Shown: piece by piece, positions 9,001 through 12,867 of the stretch | Layout of the letters: the number at the start of each line of letters is the position of its first letter | Position numbering within the stretch: the stretch's first letter is position 1 | Origin: Phoronis pallida | Taxonomy: Eukaryota > Phoronida > Phoronidae | Length of the DNA stretch: 12,867 bases | Reading direction: 5' to 3' | Assembly (NCBI GenBank): GCA_028565715.1 | Contig: JAOXYC010180025.1 | Location: 1 to 12,867, forward strand | Notes under the pieces: generated by a model | Told to the model about the DNA's origin: nothing | The model's input: only the letters and a program-made list of their open reading frames with translations | The model's database searches: none | Position numbers and translations under genes: made by a program

Positions 9001-11195
9001 CTTGTAAAAAAACAGAAACCATATTTATTTGAATTTCAGCAACCTTTCCCAGTACAGCCAGCCTTCTCTGCCCCAGCCCACCAGTATGTCCCTAACACTG
9101 CAGTGTACTACGCCCAGCCTTCCCCTCAACAGGGCGTGGTCGTTCAGTCACCATACACAGCCGCCCCGCAGACATCGGCCGCACCTCAGATGATTCAAAT
9201 TACAGAACAAGGCCTTCAGAGTATACAGGTATAAAATATATTAAAAGCATTATACAGAACATTGGCTCACTATGGTGTGATGGTTATAACACTTGTTTAG
9301 CAAGAGTGAGTTTGGGGTCGATTTTGCCTGGGGTGACTGATTTTTCTGTACAAACATATTCAAGGTTACAAATTAATATGCTCCCTGGGGAGTTGAGATG
9401 GCACTTGGGCATTGATTATTTTTATTAACATTATTTTGTGAATATGTACCTTTTGTTAAATAAATAAATGCATTTTCAATTTTAATTTACTTATAGATGC
9501 AACAGATTCAACAAATACTGCAAACAGCTCATGCCCAGTCATTGCCACAGCTAGCCCAAGCCCAGGCTGAGCCAGCCGAGGTGGGGGATGAGCCTCCCCC
9601 ACCCCCCTCACCCCCACGACCTAAAGAGGTGAAGATGCCCCCTAACTGGAAAATGGCTAAGGATGCAGAGGGGAAAATTTACTACTACCATTCTACTACT
9701 AGGTGGGTGCTAACATATAATATTAACCACCATGTGAAATGTGGCAAAAAGTAATGTTGACTGGTTATTGCGGATGTTATGATTCGATTTCAGGGCTAAA
9801 TGTATTGTACTTCAAAGTCCTTATTATAAAAGATTATTAAAAAGATTTGAACGAAAAAAAATTGTTAACATTGCAAACTGGGCAGAAGCTGGCACTTTTC
9901 GTGATTTATTTATTTATTTATTTCCAACACTTTGATGCAGCAACACAGTTTTTCATTTTATATATTGGTCCCTCAGAGGAAAAAGGTAAAGTGGTCATTT
10001 AATAATTGAACTGTGAACCAAAGTTTACTTAAATTTTTGACCAATGATATCCCTTGTTTTGTATGTAGTAGAATTATGTTAATTTTTAAGTGAGGCATGT
10101 CATTGGTTGATTGTTGGAGGAAAGTTTCATGTAAAGTTGAGTGAAATTCCACCTTGATCTCAGTTTTCATTGAAAATTGCAAAACTTCAGAACTTGAACA
10201 TTTTGATGAATTACAGAAAAACGCAATGGGAACCCCCGACAGAAGAGGAAGTTGAAGCCGCTGAAATCGAGGCTGAGGTTGCAGAACATAAGAAACGTAG
10301 AGCATCATCAACGACCACCGCTGCGGCTGACACGTCTAGTGAAGTAGCTAAGCGATGTAAAGAGGCATTCCGGGTGAAAATATCCACTTACATAGTGACC
10401 TGTCTCAATCCATTCAGGAAGCCAGAATGCAAAATTGGGAGAATCAACTCAACCGAGGATTTCAAGCATTTGGCAAGAAAGGTATGAAATGCATCTTGGT
10501 TATCAACTTGTATTACAGGATGGCATTTTGTCCAATAATCTCTGTCCAGTTTGAAAAATGTCATTTACTGTGAATATTTCTCCATTGATCTTATATTTGG
10601 TACAAAAAAAATTATTCCAGGTTTATTCATTGGCTTGACTTTTTAATTTTATCTAAAAACATTTCTGTAAGTATTGCCCTGTGATAACAGAGGATATCCC
10701 ATTCTGGGGCTTCTGAGAAATCCTCCGATAAGAATGGCAAATACATTGGAAGTTGTTTATACAATTCCTTAAATACAAACCATGAAATGATATTTTATTG
10801 TATATTATACATACTATACATGCTATAAAGCGTAAATAATTGCACAACAAATGATAGAAGCACAATAGTTCAGAAAAGGATGTCTGGATTTTATTCCCTG
10901 TTTTTCAAATTTATATTTTTTATCCGATTTTCTCACAAAAAGAGGTTCACCTTCTACTTTTGATCATTTATAATATATAGCTAAAAATACATTTGATACC
11001 TTAACATAATAAATGGTTCATTATTTATTGCAGCTTACTCATGCCGTACTGGCAAAAGAACTCAAACATTGCAAACATCCCGAAGACTTGGAAGTCAACG
11101 AAAATGTCAAGTCAAAAGCCAAAGACTATGTCAAGAAATATATGCACAAATTTGGGAAAATTTACAAGAAAGAGGATGATTCAGTCAACATGTAA
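1..11195 (+). CDS. SETD2: SETD2/Set2 histone H3-K36 methyltransferase, 5'-partial, 16 exons
   Basis: Spliced CDS: 1-39, 1023-1224, 1785-1882, 2758-2902, 3076-3210, 4118-4228, 4603-5308, 5816-5931, 6523-6625, 7348-7465, 8149-8378, 8639-8802, 9040-9228, 9497-9702, 10217-10481, 11034-11195. The frame is continuous and gives 995 residues (numbered here from the first complete codon). Seen in order: SET (to residue 112, with RFINHSC at 66-72 and ELTFDY at 102-107), post-SET Cys cluster (119, 121, 126), helical region (about 162-300), Ser-rich acidic linker, coiled coil (601-653), Pro/Gln-rich region, WW (836-861), SRI (about 892-990). This SET to WW to SRI order is specific to Set2/SETD2 and separates it from NSD and ASH1 proteins. 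Known for the family: the enzyme deposits H3K36me3 in transcribed chromatin using S-adenosylmethionine, and SRI binds the phosphorylated RNA polymerase II CTD. The part in view is about as long as the matching part of human SETD2. The AWS domain and N-terminus lie outside the window. Confidence 0.95.
40..1022 (+). other. Intron 1 (AT-rich, no recognised element)
   Basis: A 983-base GT-AG intron with donor GTATGT and a pyrimidine-rich acceptor ending TTTGTTTCAG. I see no long inverted repeat, tRNA-like sequence or coding exon in it. The 63-codon open frame at 329-520 is of random composition, hydrophobic from T-rich DNA, and is not supported as a gene. Confidence 0.75.
1023..1224 (+). CDS. SETD2: SETD2 exon 2 (core of SET catalytic domain)
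   Basis: Encodes residues 13-80 of the visible protein. It contains the VMEYLGEV strand, HYYFMAL at 44-50, DEIIDAT at 53-59, and RFINHSC at 66-72 followed by DPNCETQK. The NHSC motif forms the pseudoknot around the S-adenosylmethionine and lysine-channel site, and its Cys also helps bind the post-SET zinc. The Arg before it (R66) matches an Arg needed for activity in human SETD2. The acceptor AG is at 1021-1022. The donor GTATAT at 1225 leaves a clean codon boundary. Reading on into the intron meets a stop 24 bases later, which rules out a simple readthrough exon. Confidence 0.96.
1225..1784 (+). other. Intron 2 (small repeats only)
   Basis: A 560-base GT-AG intron. It has a small palindrome at 1424-1440 (TTTCTCGT / ACGAGAAA) and an imperfect 30-base tandem duplication at about 1621-1680, with both units sharing TAAAAAGC and CATTGTA. 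I see nothing with coding potential. Confidence 0.7.
1785..1882 (+). CDS. SETD2: SETD2 exon 3 (C-terminal SET catalytic core)
   Basis: Encodes residues 81-112 plus two bases of residue 113, beginning WTVNGQLRVGFFT. It ends with GTELTFDYQFENYG, which holds the catalytic-site tyrosine of the E-L-T-F-D-Y signature at residues 102-107. The acceptor is TTTTTCTCAG and the donor is GGGTAAGT. The WTVNGQLRVGFF stretch is characteristic of SETD2 among SET proteins. Confidence 0.96.
1997..2069 (-). repeat. tRNA-derived SINE head, tRNA-Ala(GGC)-like cloverleaf
   Basis: On the minus strand a 73-base cloverleaf can be drawn. The acceptor stem GGCTGGA/TCCAGTT has seven pairs, two of them G-T. The D stem is GCTC/GAGC, the anticodon loop is CCGGCAA (GGC), and the T stem and loop are CTGGG-TTCAATT-CCCAG. 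The A and B boxes are recognisable, and a T6 run (Pol III terminator) follows at 1988-1993. It is unlikely to work as a tRNA: the D loop lacks the GG pair, position 33 is C not T, one anticodon-stem pair is A-G, and the Ala identity pair G3-U70 is absent. A SINE head or decayed tRNA pseudogene fits best. Confidence 0.75.
2402..2713. mobile_element. Insert with 14-bp target duplication and 52-bp inverted repeats
   Basis: The direct repeat TTGTTTGATCTTAG occurs at 2402-2415 and 2700-2713 and brackets 284 bases. Inside, 2452-2503 and 2648-2699 are inverted copies, 52 bases each with one mismatch (AAGG versus GAGG). They flank about 144 bases of unique, relatively GC-rich sequence. The right arm ends exactly at the direct repeat, and the left arm starts 36 bases inside it. 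A 14-bp duplication suggests target-primed retrotransposition rather than a cut-and-paste transposon. The arrangement recalls terminal pieces of Penelope-like elements, but I see no reverse transcriptase or endonuclease motif, so the family is open. Confidence 0.65.
2758..2902 (+). CDS. SETD2: SETD2 exon 4 (post-SET zinc cluster)
   Basis: Encodes residues 113-161. The first codon is completed by G (GG|G, Gly). EEAQKCFCGTDKCRGFLGG follows and is the post-SET motif C-x-C-x4-C (Cys119, Cys121, Cys126). With the Cys of NHSC it binds a structural zinc next to the active site. The exon ends with a basic segment (KKRSLKNLEKTPRRKASIEKR) and FDDIF. The donor is TTTGTAAGT and the junction is in phase 0. 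Confidence 0.96.
3076..3210 (+). CDS. SETD2: SETD2 exon 5 (helical region after post-SET)
   Basis: Encodes residues 162-206, 45 codons in phase 0: LEEEIQEMAARGEGL, then KNVIQLARLMVR and HRIALLKIIQ. It aligns with the vertebrate SETD2 segment that contains GEGL and RLMVR. In Set2 proteins the region after post-SET forms an auto-inhibitory helical module, an assignment taken from family knowledge. The acceptor is TATTTTAG and the donor is CAGGTAATA. Confidence 0.93.
3541..3692. mobile_element. Fold-back MITE-like element
   Basis: The left arm 3541-3587 and right arm 3646-3692 are inverted copies sharing the exact core GTCATTTGAGATGATATTT or its complement, with scattered mismatches towards the ends. 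A second inner inverted pair (3591-3609 with 3623-3643, GTTTTCTAGAACC against GGTTCTTGTAGAAAAC) extends the hairpin, so nearly the whole 152 bases folds back on itself. There is no coding capacity. This fits a non-autonomous DNA element; the superfamily is unknown and no clear target duplication was found. Confidence 0.65.
3695..3817. mobile_element. Small inverted-repeat element with 16-bp perfect hairpin
   Basis: The termini CACATGAT (from 3695) and ATCATGTG (to 3816) are complementary. Inside, GCCCATGTAAGAAATA at 3747-3762 pairs perfectly with 3782-3797. The element abuts its neighbours, and its right terminus overlaps the left arm of the next hairpin, so boundaries are approximate. Confidence 0.5.
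3811..3982. mobile_element. Long palindromic fold-back element (about 80-bp arms)
   Basis: The left arm 3811-3890 and right arm 3904-3982 are inverted copies with a 13-base loop. Shared exact blocks include GGGAAGTAATA, CCTTTTATTGGAT and AAATCATAGAAC. The ends read CATGTGAG and ATCACATAAC, similar to the termini of the adjoining elements. It has no open frame of note and is likely a MITE. Confidence 0.65.
3970..4098. mobile_element. Short TIR element ending at exon 6 acceptor region
   Basis: The 13-base perfect terminal inverted repeats are TTTATCACATAAC (3970-3982) and GTTATGTGATAAA (4086-4098). They enclose 103 bases with an inner hairpin (ATAACACT at 4036-4043 with AGTGTTAT at 4059-4066). 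The left terminus coincides with the right end of the preceding palindrome, so the two may share or reuse one terminus. The right end lies 19 bases upstream of exon 6. Confidence 0.55.
4118..4228 (+). CDS. SETD2: SETD2 exon 6 (helical region)
   Basis: Encodes residues 207-243, 37 codons in phase 0. It includes FLEYHGLSLMWSWMADAG, which aligns closely with the vertebrate SETD2 FLERHGLSLLW segment. This is a conserved amphipathic helical hairpin downstream of the catalytic domain. The acceptor is TGATGTTGTAG with a weak pyrimidine tract, because sequence just upstream comes from an inserted hairpin element. The donor is CAGGTAGTA. Confidence 0.93.
4229..4602 (+). other. Intron 6 (nothing recognised)
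   Basis: A 374-base AT-rich GT-AG intron with acceptor GTATATTTCAG. I see no repeat, RNA gene or coding signal in it. Confidence 0.7.
4603..5308 (+). CDS. SETD2: SETD2 exon 7 (end of helical region, acidic Ser-rich linker)
   Basis: The largest exon, residues 244-478. It opens with LLETLRILPITNKTILQDSK and VLSVVQKWS, matching vertebrate SETD2 LPIPTKNML and the IIQRWS motif. A long low-complexity linker follows: Ser/Thr-Pro sites (YDTPSETPSRSETPLS), a basic patch (KKRFLQRLREIG), a Ser-rich internal repeat (SSMLTSSMLGDSLTSS at 379-394, then SSVFGDSL at 398-405) and a Gly/Glu-rich acidic stretch. It is likely disordered and phosphorylated. The phase-1 donor AAGGTATTA at 5309 is followed in the intron by an in-frame stop at 5374-5376. 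The antisense frame opposite this exon is a shadow. Confidence 0.92.
5309..5815 (+). other. Intron 7 (nothing recognised)
   Basis: A 507-base AT-rich intron with donor GTATTA and acceptor CTGCCCCAG. I see no convincing repeat or RNA gene. Confidence 0.7.
5816..5931 (+). CDS. SETD2: SETD2 exon 8 (linker with SLASELLESWSELK motif)
   Basis: Encodes residues 479-517. The first Gly codon is split (G|GT). The C-terminal part SLASELLESWSELK aligns with vertebrate SETD2 DLATKLLDSWKDLK, a short conserved helix in the otherwise variable linker. This conservation fixes both the frame and the phase-0 junction to the next exon (ELK|EVFRIPKK). Confidence 0.92.
6024..6096 (-). repeat. Degenerate tRNA-derived fragment
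   Basis: CTGGGAATTGAACGCAGG at 6029-6046 differs by one base from the T-arm/B-box of the tRNA-like element in intron 3 (2005-2022). Sequence to about 6096 loosely follows the rest of that element (TTAAGTGGCTTGAATATC against TTAACTGAGCTATCC). No cloverleaf remains. It is probably an older copy of the same SINE family. Confidence 0.5.
6277..6487. mobile_element. Harbinger-like MITE, 29-bp TIRs, TTA target duplication
   Basis: The inverted termini are 6279-6307 (AAGCCTACCGCACACCTAGC and onward) and 6457-6485, 29 bases with about three mismatches. TTA occurs immediately outside at 6277-6279 and 6485-6487, which would make the true ends AGCC/GGCT. A TTA duplication is typical of PIF/Harbinger elements. 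The interior is far more GC-rich than the surrounding intron and repeats GCGATTGC or its complement several times. There is no transposase. The open frames on both strands across it reflect GC content and symmetry. Confidence 0.7.
6523..6625 (+). CDS. SETD2: SETD2 exon 9 (basic/acidic linker)
   Basis: Encodes residues 518-551 plus one base of the next codon. It begins EVFRIPKKEQVEE, which matches vertebrate SETD2 EVYRIPKKSQ, then becomes a charged R/E/D/K-rich stretch (TERELDTRDSESDKNRDK). The acceptor is TTTGTTTTAG. The donor GGTTGGT at 6626 is weaker than its neighbours. Confidence 0.9.
6626..7347 (+). other. Intron 9 (palindrome-bearing retroposed insert)
   Basis: A 722-base intron. It carries the TSD-flanked insert at 6743-7083. 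Outside it, a motif around TAGTTCTTTGGATTCA occurs at 6713-6728 and again at 7075-7090, showing an older short tandem repeat into which the insert landed. Confidence 0.75.
6743..7083 (-). mobile_element. Retroposed insert with 15-bp TSD and 49-bp hairpin
   Basis: AACGCATAGTTCTTT is present at 6743-6757 and 7069-7083 and encloses 311 bases. The insert starts with a T run (6758-6764), which reads as a poly-A tail on the minus strand. A 15-bp duplication plus an A tail indicates target-primed retroposition in minus orientation. Inside, 6816-6864 and 6879-6927 are inverted copies with one mismatch in 49 and a 14-base loop, and TGTACAATTT (6779-6788) pairs perfectly with 6799-6808. No protein is encoded. 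It could also be a palindromic element nested in a retrocopy. Confidence 0.6.
7348..7465 (+). CDS. SETD2: SETD2 exon 10 (basic linker)
   Basis: Encodes residues 552-590 plus two bases of Arg591. It is rich in Lys/Arg and Ser/Asp (YDRFGRKRSRDD, ESKNRKKDRKSRKS, then DDDSDPSKPR). It corresponds to the basic SR-like linker of vertebrate SETD2 (near KRPDDRYDTPTSKKKVR) and could act as a nuclear localisation signal. The acceptor is TATTTCTAG and the donor is AAGGTTTGT. Confidence 0.87.
7595..7979. mobile_element. Non-autonomous DNA transposon, 20-bp TIRs, TTA duplication
   Basis: CGTATTCTCCCTATTAAGCG at 7599-7618 is the inverse of 7957-7976 with one mismatch. TTA lies just outside at 7595-7597 and 7977-7979, with one extra C on the left side. 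The motif ATAAGCGCCCC or close variants recur near both ends and internally, next to C runs. No transposase frame is present in about 380 bases. A PIF/Harbinger-type assignment rests on the TTA alone and is tentative. Confidence 0.65.
8033..8106 (+). pseudogene. Decayed tandem copy of the start of SETD2 exon 11
   Basis: From the acceptor-like AG at 8031-8032, this segment matches 8149-8223 of the real exon with about eight substitutions and one missing base near 8093. In the proper frame it reads KVLLPTPSKMSKQEGHHLFE, then shifts and stops at TGA 8127-8129. The conserved Arg-Arg of the real copy (QERRQLFE) is lost. Intron sequence before each acceptor is also alike (ATGCATGAAAAA), so the duplicated unit is about 116-125 bases and spans the intron end and exon start. 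No donor site follows, so it cannot act as a complete exon. Confidence 0.85.
8149..8378 (+). CDS. SETD2: SETD2 exon 11 (coiled-coil region)
   Basis: Encodes residues 591-667 plus one base. MSKQERRQLFEAQIKAKEEL at 601-620 matches vertebrate SETD2 LSTEERRKLFEQEV. A Gln/Glu/Leu-rich run follows (IQEQQEQELLREQEMMHEQS), predicted from composition to be a coiled coil up to about 653. The exon ends GFQPGTPGFNYFQG. I chose acceptor AG 8147-8148 over the upstream AG at 8031-8032 because only this copy stays open. Confidence 0.92.
8639..8802 (+). CDS. SETD2: SETD2 exon 12 (Pro/Gln-rich region)
   Basis: Encodes residues 668-722, a Pro/Gln-rich low-complexity sequence (DQYQDPNTPVFMTPQFLHPS, QAPAQIVYQTPTPSTPQQTF). 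It corresponds to the Pro/Gln-rich segment that precedes the WW domain in animal SETD2. The acceptor is TTTACGTTACAG and the donor is CAGGTAAGT, close to consensus. Frame and phase are fixed by both neighbours. Confidence 0.88.
9040..9228 (+). CDS. SETD2: SETD2 exon 13 (Pro/Gln-rich region)
   Basis: Encodes residues 723-785, 63 codons in phase 0: QPFPVQPAFSAPAHQYVPNT, then AVYYAQPSPQQGVVVQS and IQITEQGLQSIQ. Composition and tyrosine-containing QP repeats resemble vertebrate SETD2 (TIYYQGQTCPTVYG). It is likely disordered. The acceptor is TTTGAATTTCAG and the donor is CAGGTATAA. Confidence 0.88.
9229..9496 (+). other. Intron 13 with tRNA-like fragment
   Basis: A 268-base intron with acceptor TTTACTTATAG. 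It contains a degenerate tRNA-like sequence at about 9271-9330, described separately, and no other recognised feature. Confidence 0.65.
9271..9330 (+). repeat. Degenerate tRNA-like fragment (possible SINE head)
   Basis: TATGGTGTGATGGTTATAAC has an A-box-like core (TGGTGTGATGG). About 40 bases later GGGGTCGATTTTGCC resembles a B box (GGTTCGANTCC) with a lost T and altered end. Spacing suits a tRNA-derived promoter of the Val/Asp type. The stems are largely broken, so it is at most an old SINE or tRNA remnant. It is a different tRNA type from the intron 3 element. Confidence 0.4.
9497..9702 (+). CDS. SETD2: SETD2 exon 14 (polyproline tract and WW domain N-half)
   Basis: Encodes residues 786-853 plus two bases of Arg854. 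A Gln/Ala-rich helix-prone start (MQQIQQILQTAHAQS) leads to EPPPPPSPPRP at 817-827, then the WW domain start: PPNWKMAKDAEGKIYYYHST with the first Trp at 836 and the Y-Y-Y strand at 847-849. In human SETD2 the proline tract just before WW can fold back onto it, and the same layout is kept here. The donor AGGTGGGT splits the WW domain in phase 2. Confidence 0.94.
9703..10216 (+). other. Intron 14 (simple repeat, no gene)
   Basis: A 514-base intron with donor GTGGGT and acceptor GATGAATTACAG, which has a weak pyrimidine tract. It contains a short ATTT simple repeat at 9904-9922. The segment 9862-9900 is similar to sequence at 12436-12465 in the 3' UTR, so it may be a dispersed repeat. Confidence 0.65.
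10217..10481 (+). CDS. SETD2: SETD2 exon 15 (WW domain C-half and SRI domain start)
   Basis: Encodes residues 854-942. It begins RKTQWEPPTEEE, with the second WW Trp at 858 and the closing PP. An acidic Ala/Glu helix, a KKRR patch and the SRI domain from about 892 follow: ADTSSEVAKRCKEAFRVKIS, then IVTCLNPFRKPECKIGRI and EDFKHLARK. SRI is a three-helix bundle that binds the Ser2/Ser5-phosphorylated RNA polymerase II tail. These residues are nearly collinear with human SETD2 (QCLNPYRKPDCKVGRI). The donor is AAGGTATGA. Confidence 0.96.
10482..11033 (+). other. Intron 15 (nothing recognised)
   Basis: A 552-base AT-rich GT-AG intron with acceptor TATTTATTGCAG. It has runs of TATATTATACATACTATACA near 10800-10820 but no clear transposon, RNA gene or exon. 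The minus-strand open frame at 10653-10865 has no family resemblance. Confidence 0.7.
11034..11195 (+). CDS. SETD2: SETD2 exon 16 (end of SRI domain, stop codon)
   Basis: Encodes residues 943-995 and TAA at 11193-11195: LTHAVLAKELKHCKHPEDLE, then NENVKSKAKDYVKKYMHKFG and a short acidic tail ending SVNM. It matches the last SRI helices of human SETD2 (KELKYCKNPEDLECNENV, KKYMQKFG), and the protein ends within a few residues of where the vertebrate protein ends. The preceding acceptor is at 11032-11033. Confidence 0.96.
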   Translation, partial: LTHAVLAKELKHCKHPEDLEVNENVKSKAKDYVKKYMHKFGKIYKKEDDSVNM

Positions 11196-12273
11196 AAATG
11201 GGGATTACATATGAGTGAGCTTTCATGATGTCATCAAAAAGTGGAGCAGTTCCTGAGGTGTGGGAAAATGCAACAAAACGCACTGTCTCAGCATTTTTAA
11301 CCATTCTAACATTTTTCATAAAAGTGTTCAAATCTATTTATACAGGTCGGTTTTGAACTTATAAAAATGTATGAATGTTTAATGGTCTGAGACAGGAACT
11401 CTAGCAATGACAAGATATTTGACTGTTATTTTCTGAAATTGGAATTTTTAAGAATCGGAAATTTTTGGAAACTGACAAATGATAATTTCATGTTTTGAGT
11501 GGGCATTTACTCTCAAAATTTGTATTTGGTATTTTACGGTATTATTCGTTCCAAATATACAAATCAATTTTTGACAGAATGAATTTTAGACCTCACATCT
11601 TTTTTTATTTCAGTTTTTTATGAAAATAGGTATTGAATTTATCAAATATTAGAAATTCATGTTTTAGAATAATTCAAATGAATTTGCAATTTAACAATGT
11701 AATATGCAAGTGCAAAAATTAAGAAATTTATGATTTTATTGCAAATTCAAATGGAATGTGTTCATATTTAAGATGTTAGTAATGTAGTTCATATTGAATT
11801 GATCATATTCACGTGTAGGCTCCCTGGTTGATTGTAGTAGGTCTAGACATGGGCTGTTATCCGAGAGAATGTGGTATTTTTGTGAAGTGATTATTCTTTA
11901 TGAGTTTCGTGATATAGTAAATTTTTATAACTTGAAATTATTGACTTTTAAATTACATTGTTTCACGCCCATTTGTTTTATAGAAATTGATCATTTGCCA
12001 AATGGTTTTAAATAATCGATATTGCCTGTTACTGAAAACTGATATTAGCAGTCACAATAATCTTTTGCAACTGTTTTGTTTTTTTACCGGTCACATTAAT
12101 GTGTTGTTGTTTTTTTATAAGAATTCTAGTTTTTAGTACAATTTCAAGTCAAATTTGAATATAAATTAAATTTGTGTTCAAAGTATAATACGTGAACTGT
12201 AGGTATATAAACTATATTTGTATTTTATTTATGATTGTTTTGGTTGGAAACCTTCCTTCAAATTGCCTGTGTT

Positions 12274-12279
12274 AATAAA
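12274..12279 (+). terminator. Proximal polyadenylation signal AATAAA
   Basis: A canonical hexamer about 1.08 kb after the stop codon, followed by a T/GT-rich stretch (CTTTTTGATGTGGTCC at about 12304-12319) suitable as a downstream element. Cleavage would fall near 12290-12305. Confidence 0.55.
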
Positions 12280-12624
12280 ATTATGTATCTGAGATCATGG
12301 TACTCTTTTTGATGTGGTCCTAGGAAAAAATTGAATTGTTTGTTTTCCAGCTCACAATGAGGGAATATGTTCACAATGTTTGTTGAGCGGTGGTCATAGT
12401 TTCTTGTGTAGTACACATGTTGAAAGAGAATGGAAATTGGTAACATTGCAAAAGCTGCACTTTTCTAATATCATCTCTGGTTATATGAAGTATTCTGTAG
12501 CTTAGTTCTAATTTTGTACATAAGTAGGTAGTGTAACCATTACAAGAGGCACCAATAGTTTCGTGTTAATGTATAGTTTCTTTGTTGTTAAAAATGTATC
12601 GTGTTTTCTAATGAAATTTGTTTT

Positions 12625-12630
12625 AATAAA
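12625..12630 (+). terminator. Distal polyadenylation signal AATAAA
   Basis: A second canonical hexamer followed by a T run at 12653-12661. Use of this site would lengthen the 3' UTR by about 350 bases relative to the proximal one. Confidence 0.5.
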
Positions 12631-12747
12631 ATGTCTTAATGAATTAGAAATGTTTTTTTTTATCAGTTTTTCATGAAGAATATTGACACACTTTCTTTTT
12701 TGTAGTATTGTCAATGTTGCAATTAAAAAGAAAACTGTAAAATAACT

Positions 12748-12867
12748 AAGTCGTCACCTTCGGGACCGTAAAAATAGCGACGACGTAGGTGATGGACGAC
12801 TTATACGTGGATTTTAACATGTAAGTAGACGGGGTCAGTTTTATCGGGACCCAAAAGAGGGCGACGA
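12748..12867. repeat. Start of an inverted/direct repeat element at window edge
   Basis: AAGTCGTCACC at 12748-12758 is complementary to 12788-12802 (eight exact end pairs, GACGACTT, and an interrupted GGT). CGGGACCGTAAAAATAGCGA at 12761-12780 recurs in diverged form from 12845, and both copies continue into GCGACGA or CGACGA. The GC content rises relative to the 3' UTR. It is probably the end of a transposon or tandem repeat continuing past the window. Confidence 0.5.

Larger units (their letters stand above)
11196..12653 (+). other. SETD2 3' untranslated region and downstream sequence
   Basis: After the stop there is about 1.1-1.5 kb of AT-rich sequence without a supported gene on either strand. 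I infer it is the 3' UTR because it carries two well-placed AATAAA hexamers and no splice or coding signal. The exact 3' end cannot be fixed from sequence alone. The minus-strand frames at 12258-12446 and 12508-12714 have chance composition. Confidence 0.7.

Noticed and set aside
10653-10865. Minus-strand frame in intron 15
   Set aside because: It is short, from AT-rich intron sequence, with no recognisable domain.
1-12867. Bacterial-type features (operons, CRISPR, riboswitches)
   Set aside because: The gene is split by GT-AG introns and is a conserved animal nuclear protein. No regularly spaced repeat array is present.

Overview
The window is one strand (+) of an animal nuclear gene. It holds the 3' two thirds of a SETD2/Set2 orthologue, the histone H3 lysine-36 methyltransferase that travels with elongating RNA polymerase II. 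I placed sixteen exons by hand. All fifteen introns are GT-AG, the reading frame stays open through every junction, and the product in view is 995 residues plus a stop at 11193-11195. The gene's 5' end (AWS domain, first part of SET, promoter) lies left of base 1.

Layout: 1-2902 holds the SET and post-SET exons (exons 1-4). 3076-4228 plus the start of exon 7 encode a helical region. 4603-7465 (exons 7-10) encodes an acidic, Ser-rich then basic linker. 8149-8378 (exon 11) is a Gln/Glu-rich coiled coil. 8639-9228 (exons 12-13) is a Pro/Gln-rich low-complexity region. 9497-9702 and 10217-10481 carry a PPPPP tract, the WW domain and the start of the SRI domain, which ends in 11034-11195. A long AT-rich 3' UTR with two AATAAA signals follows. 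No second gene was found on either strand.

The remaining content is intronic and repetitive: tRNA-derived SINE fragments (one with a nearly complete cloverleaf on the minus strand), two TTA-flanked non-autonomous DNA transposons, a cluster of four fold-back elements in intron 5, a 14-bp-TSD insert with 52-bp inverted repeats in intron 3, a 15-bp-TSD insert with a 49-bp hairpin in intron 9, and a broken tandem copy of the start of exon 11. A new repeat begins near the right edge.

The compact introns, AT-rich non-coding DNA, abundant short hairpin elements and tRNA-derived repeats, with a protein clearly collinear with vertebrate SETD2, suggest an invertebrate, perhaps a mollusc or other lophotrochozoan. 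That taxonomic guess is inference only. I did not find a new multi-gene system. The most unusual points are the decayed exon duplication and the number of mobile elements ending within about 20-45 bases of splice acceptors.
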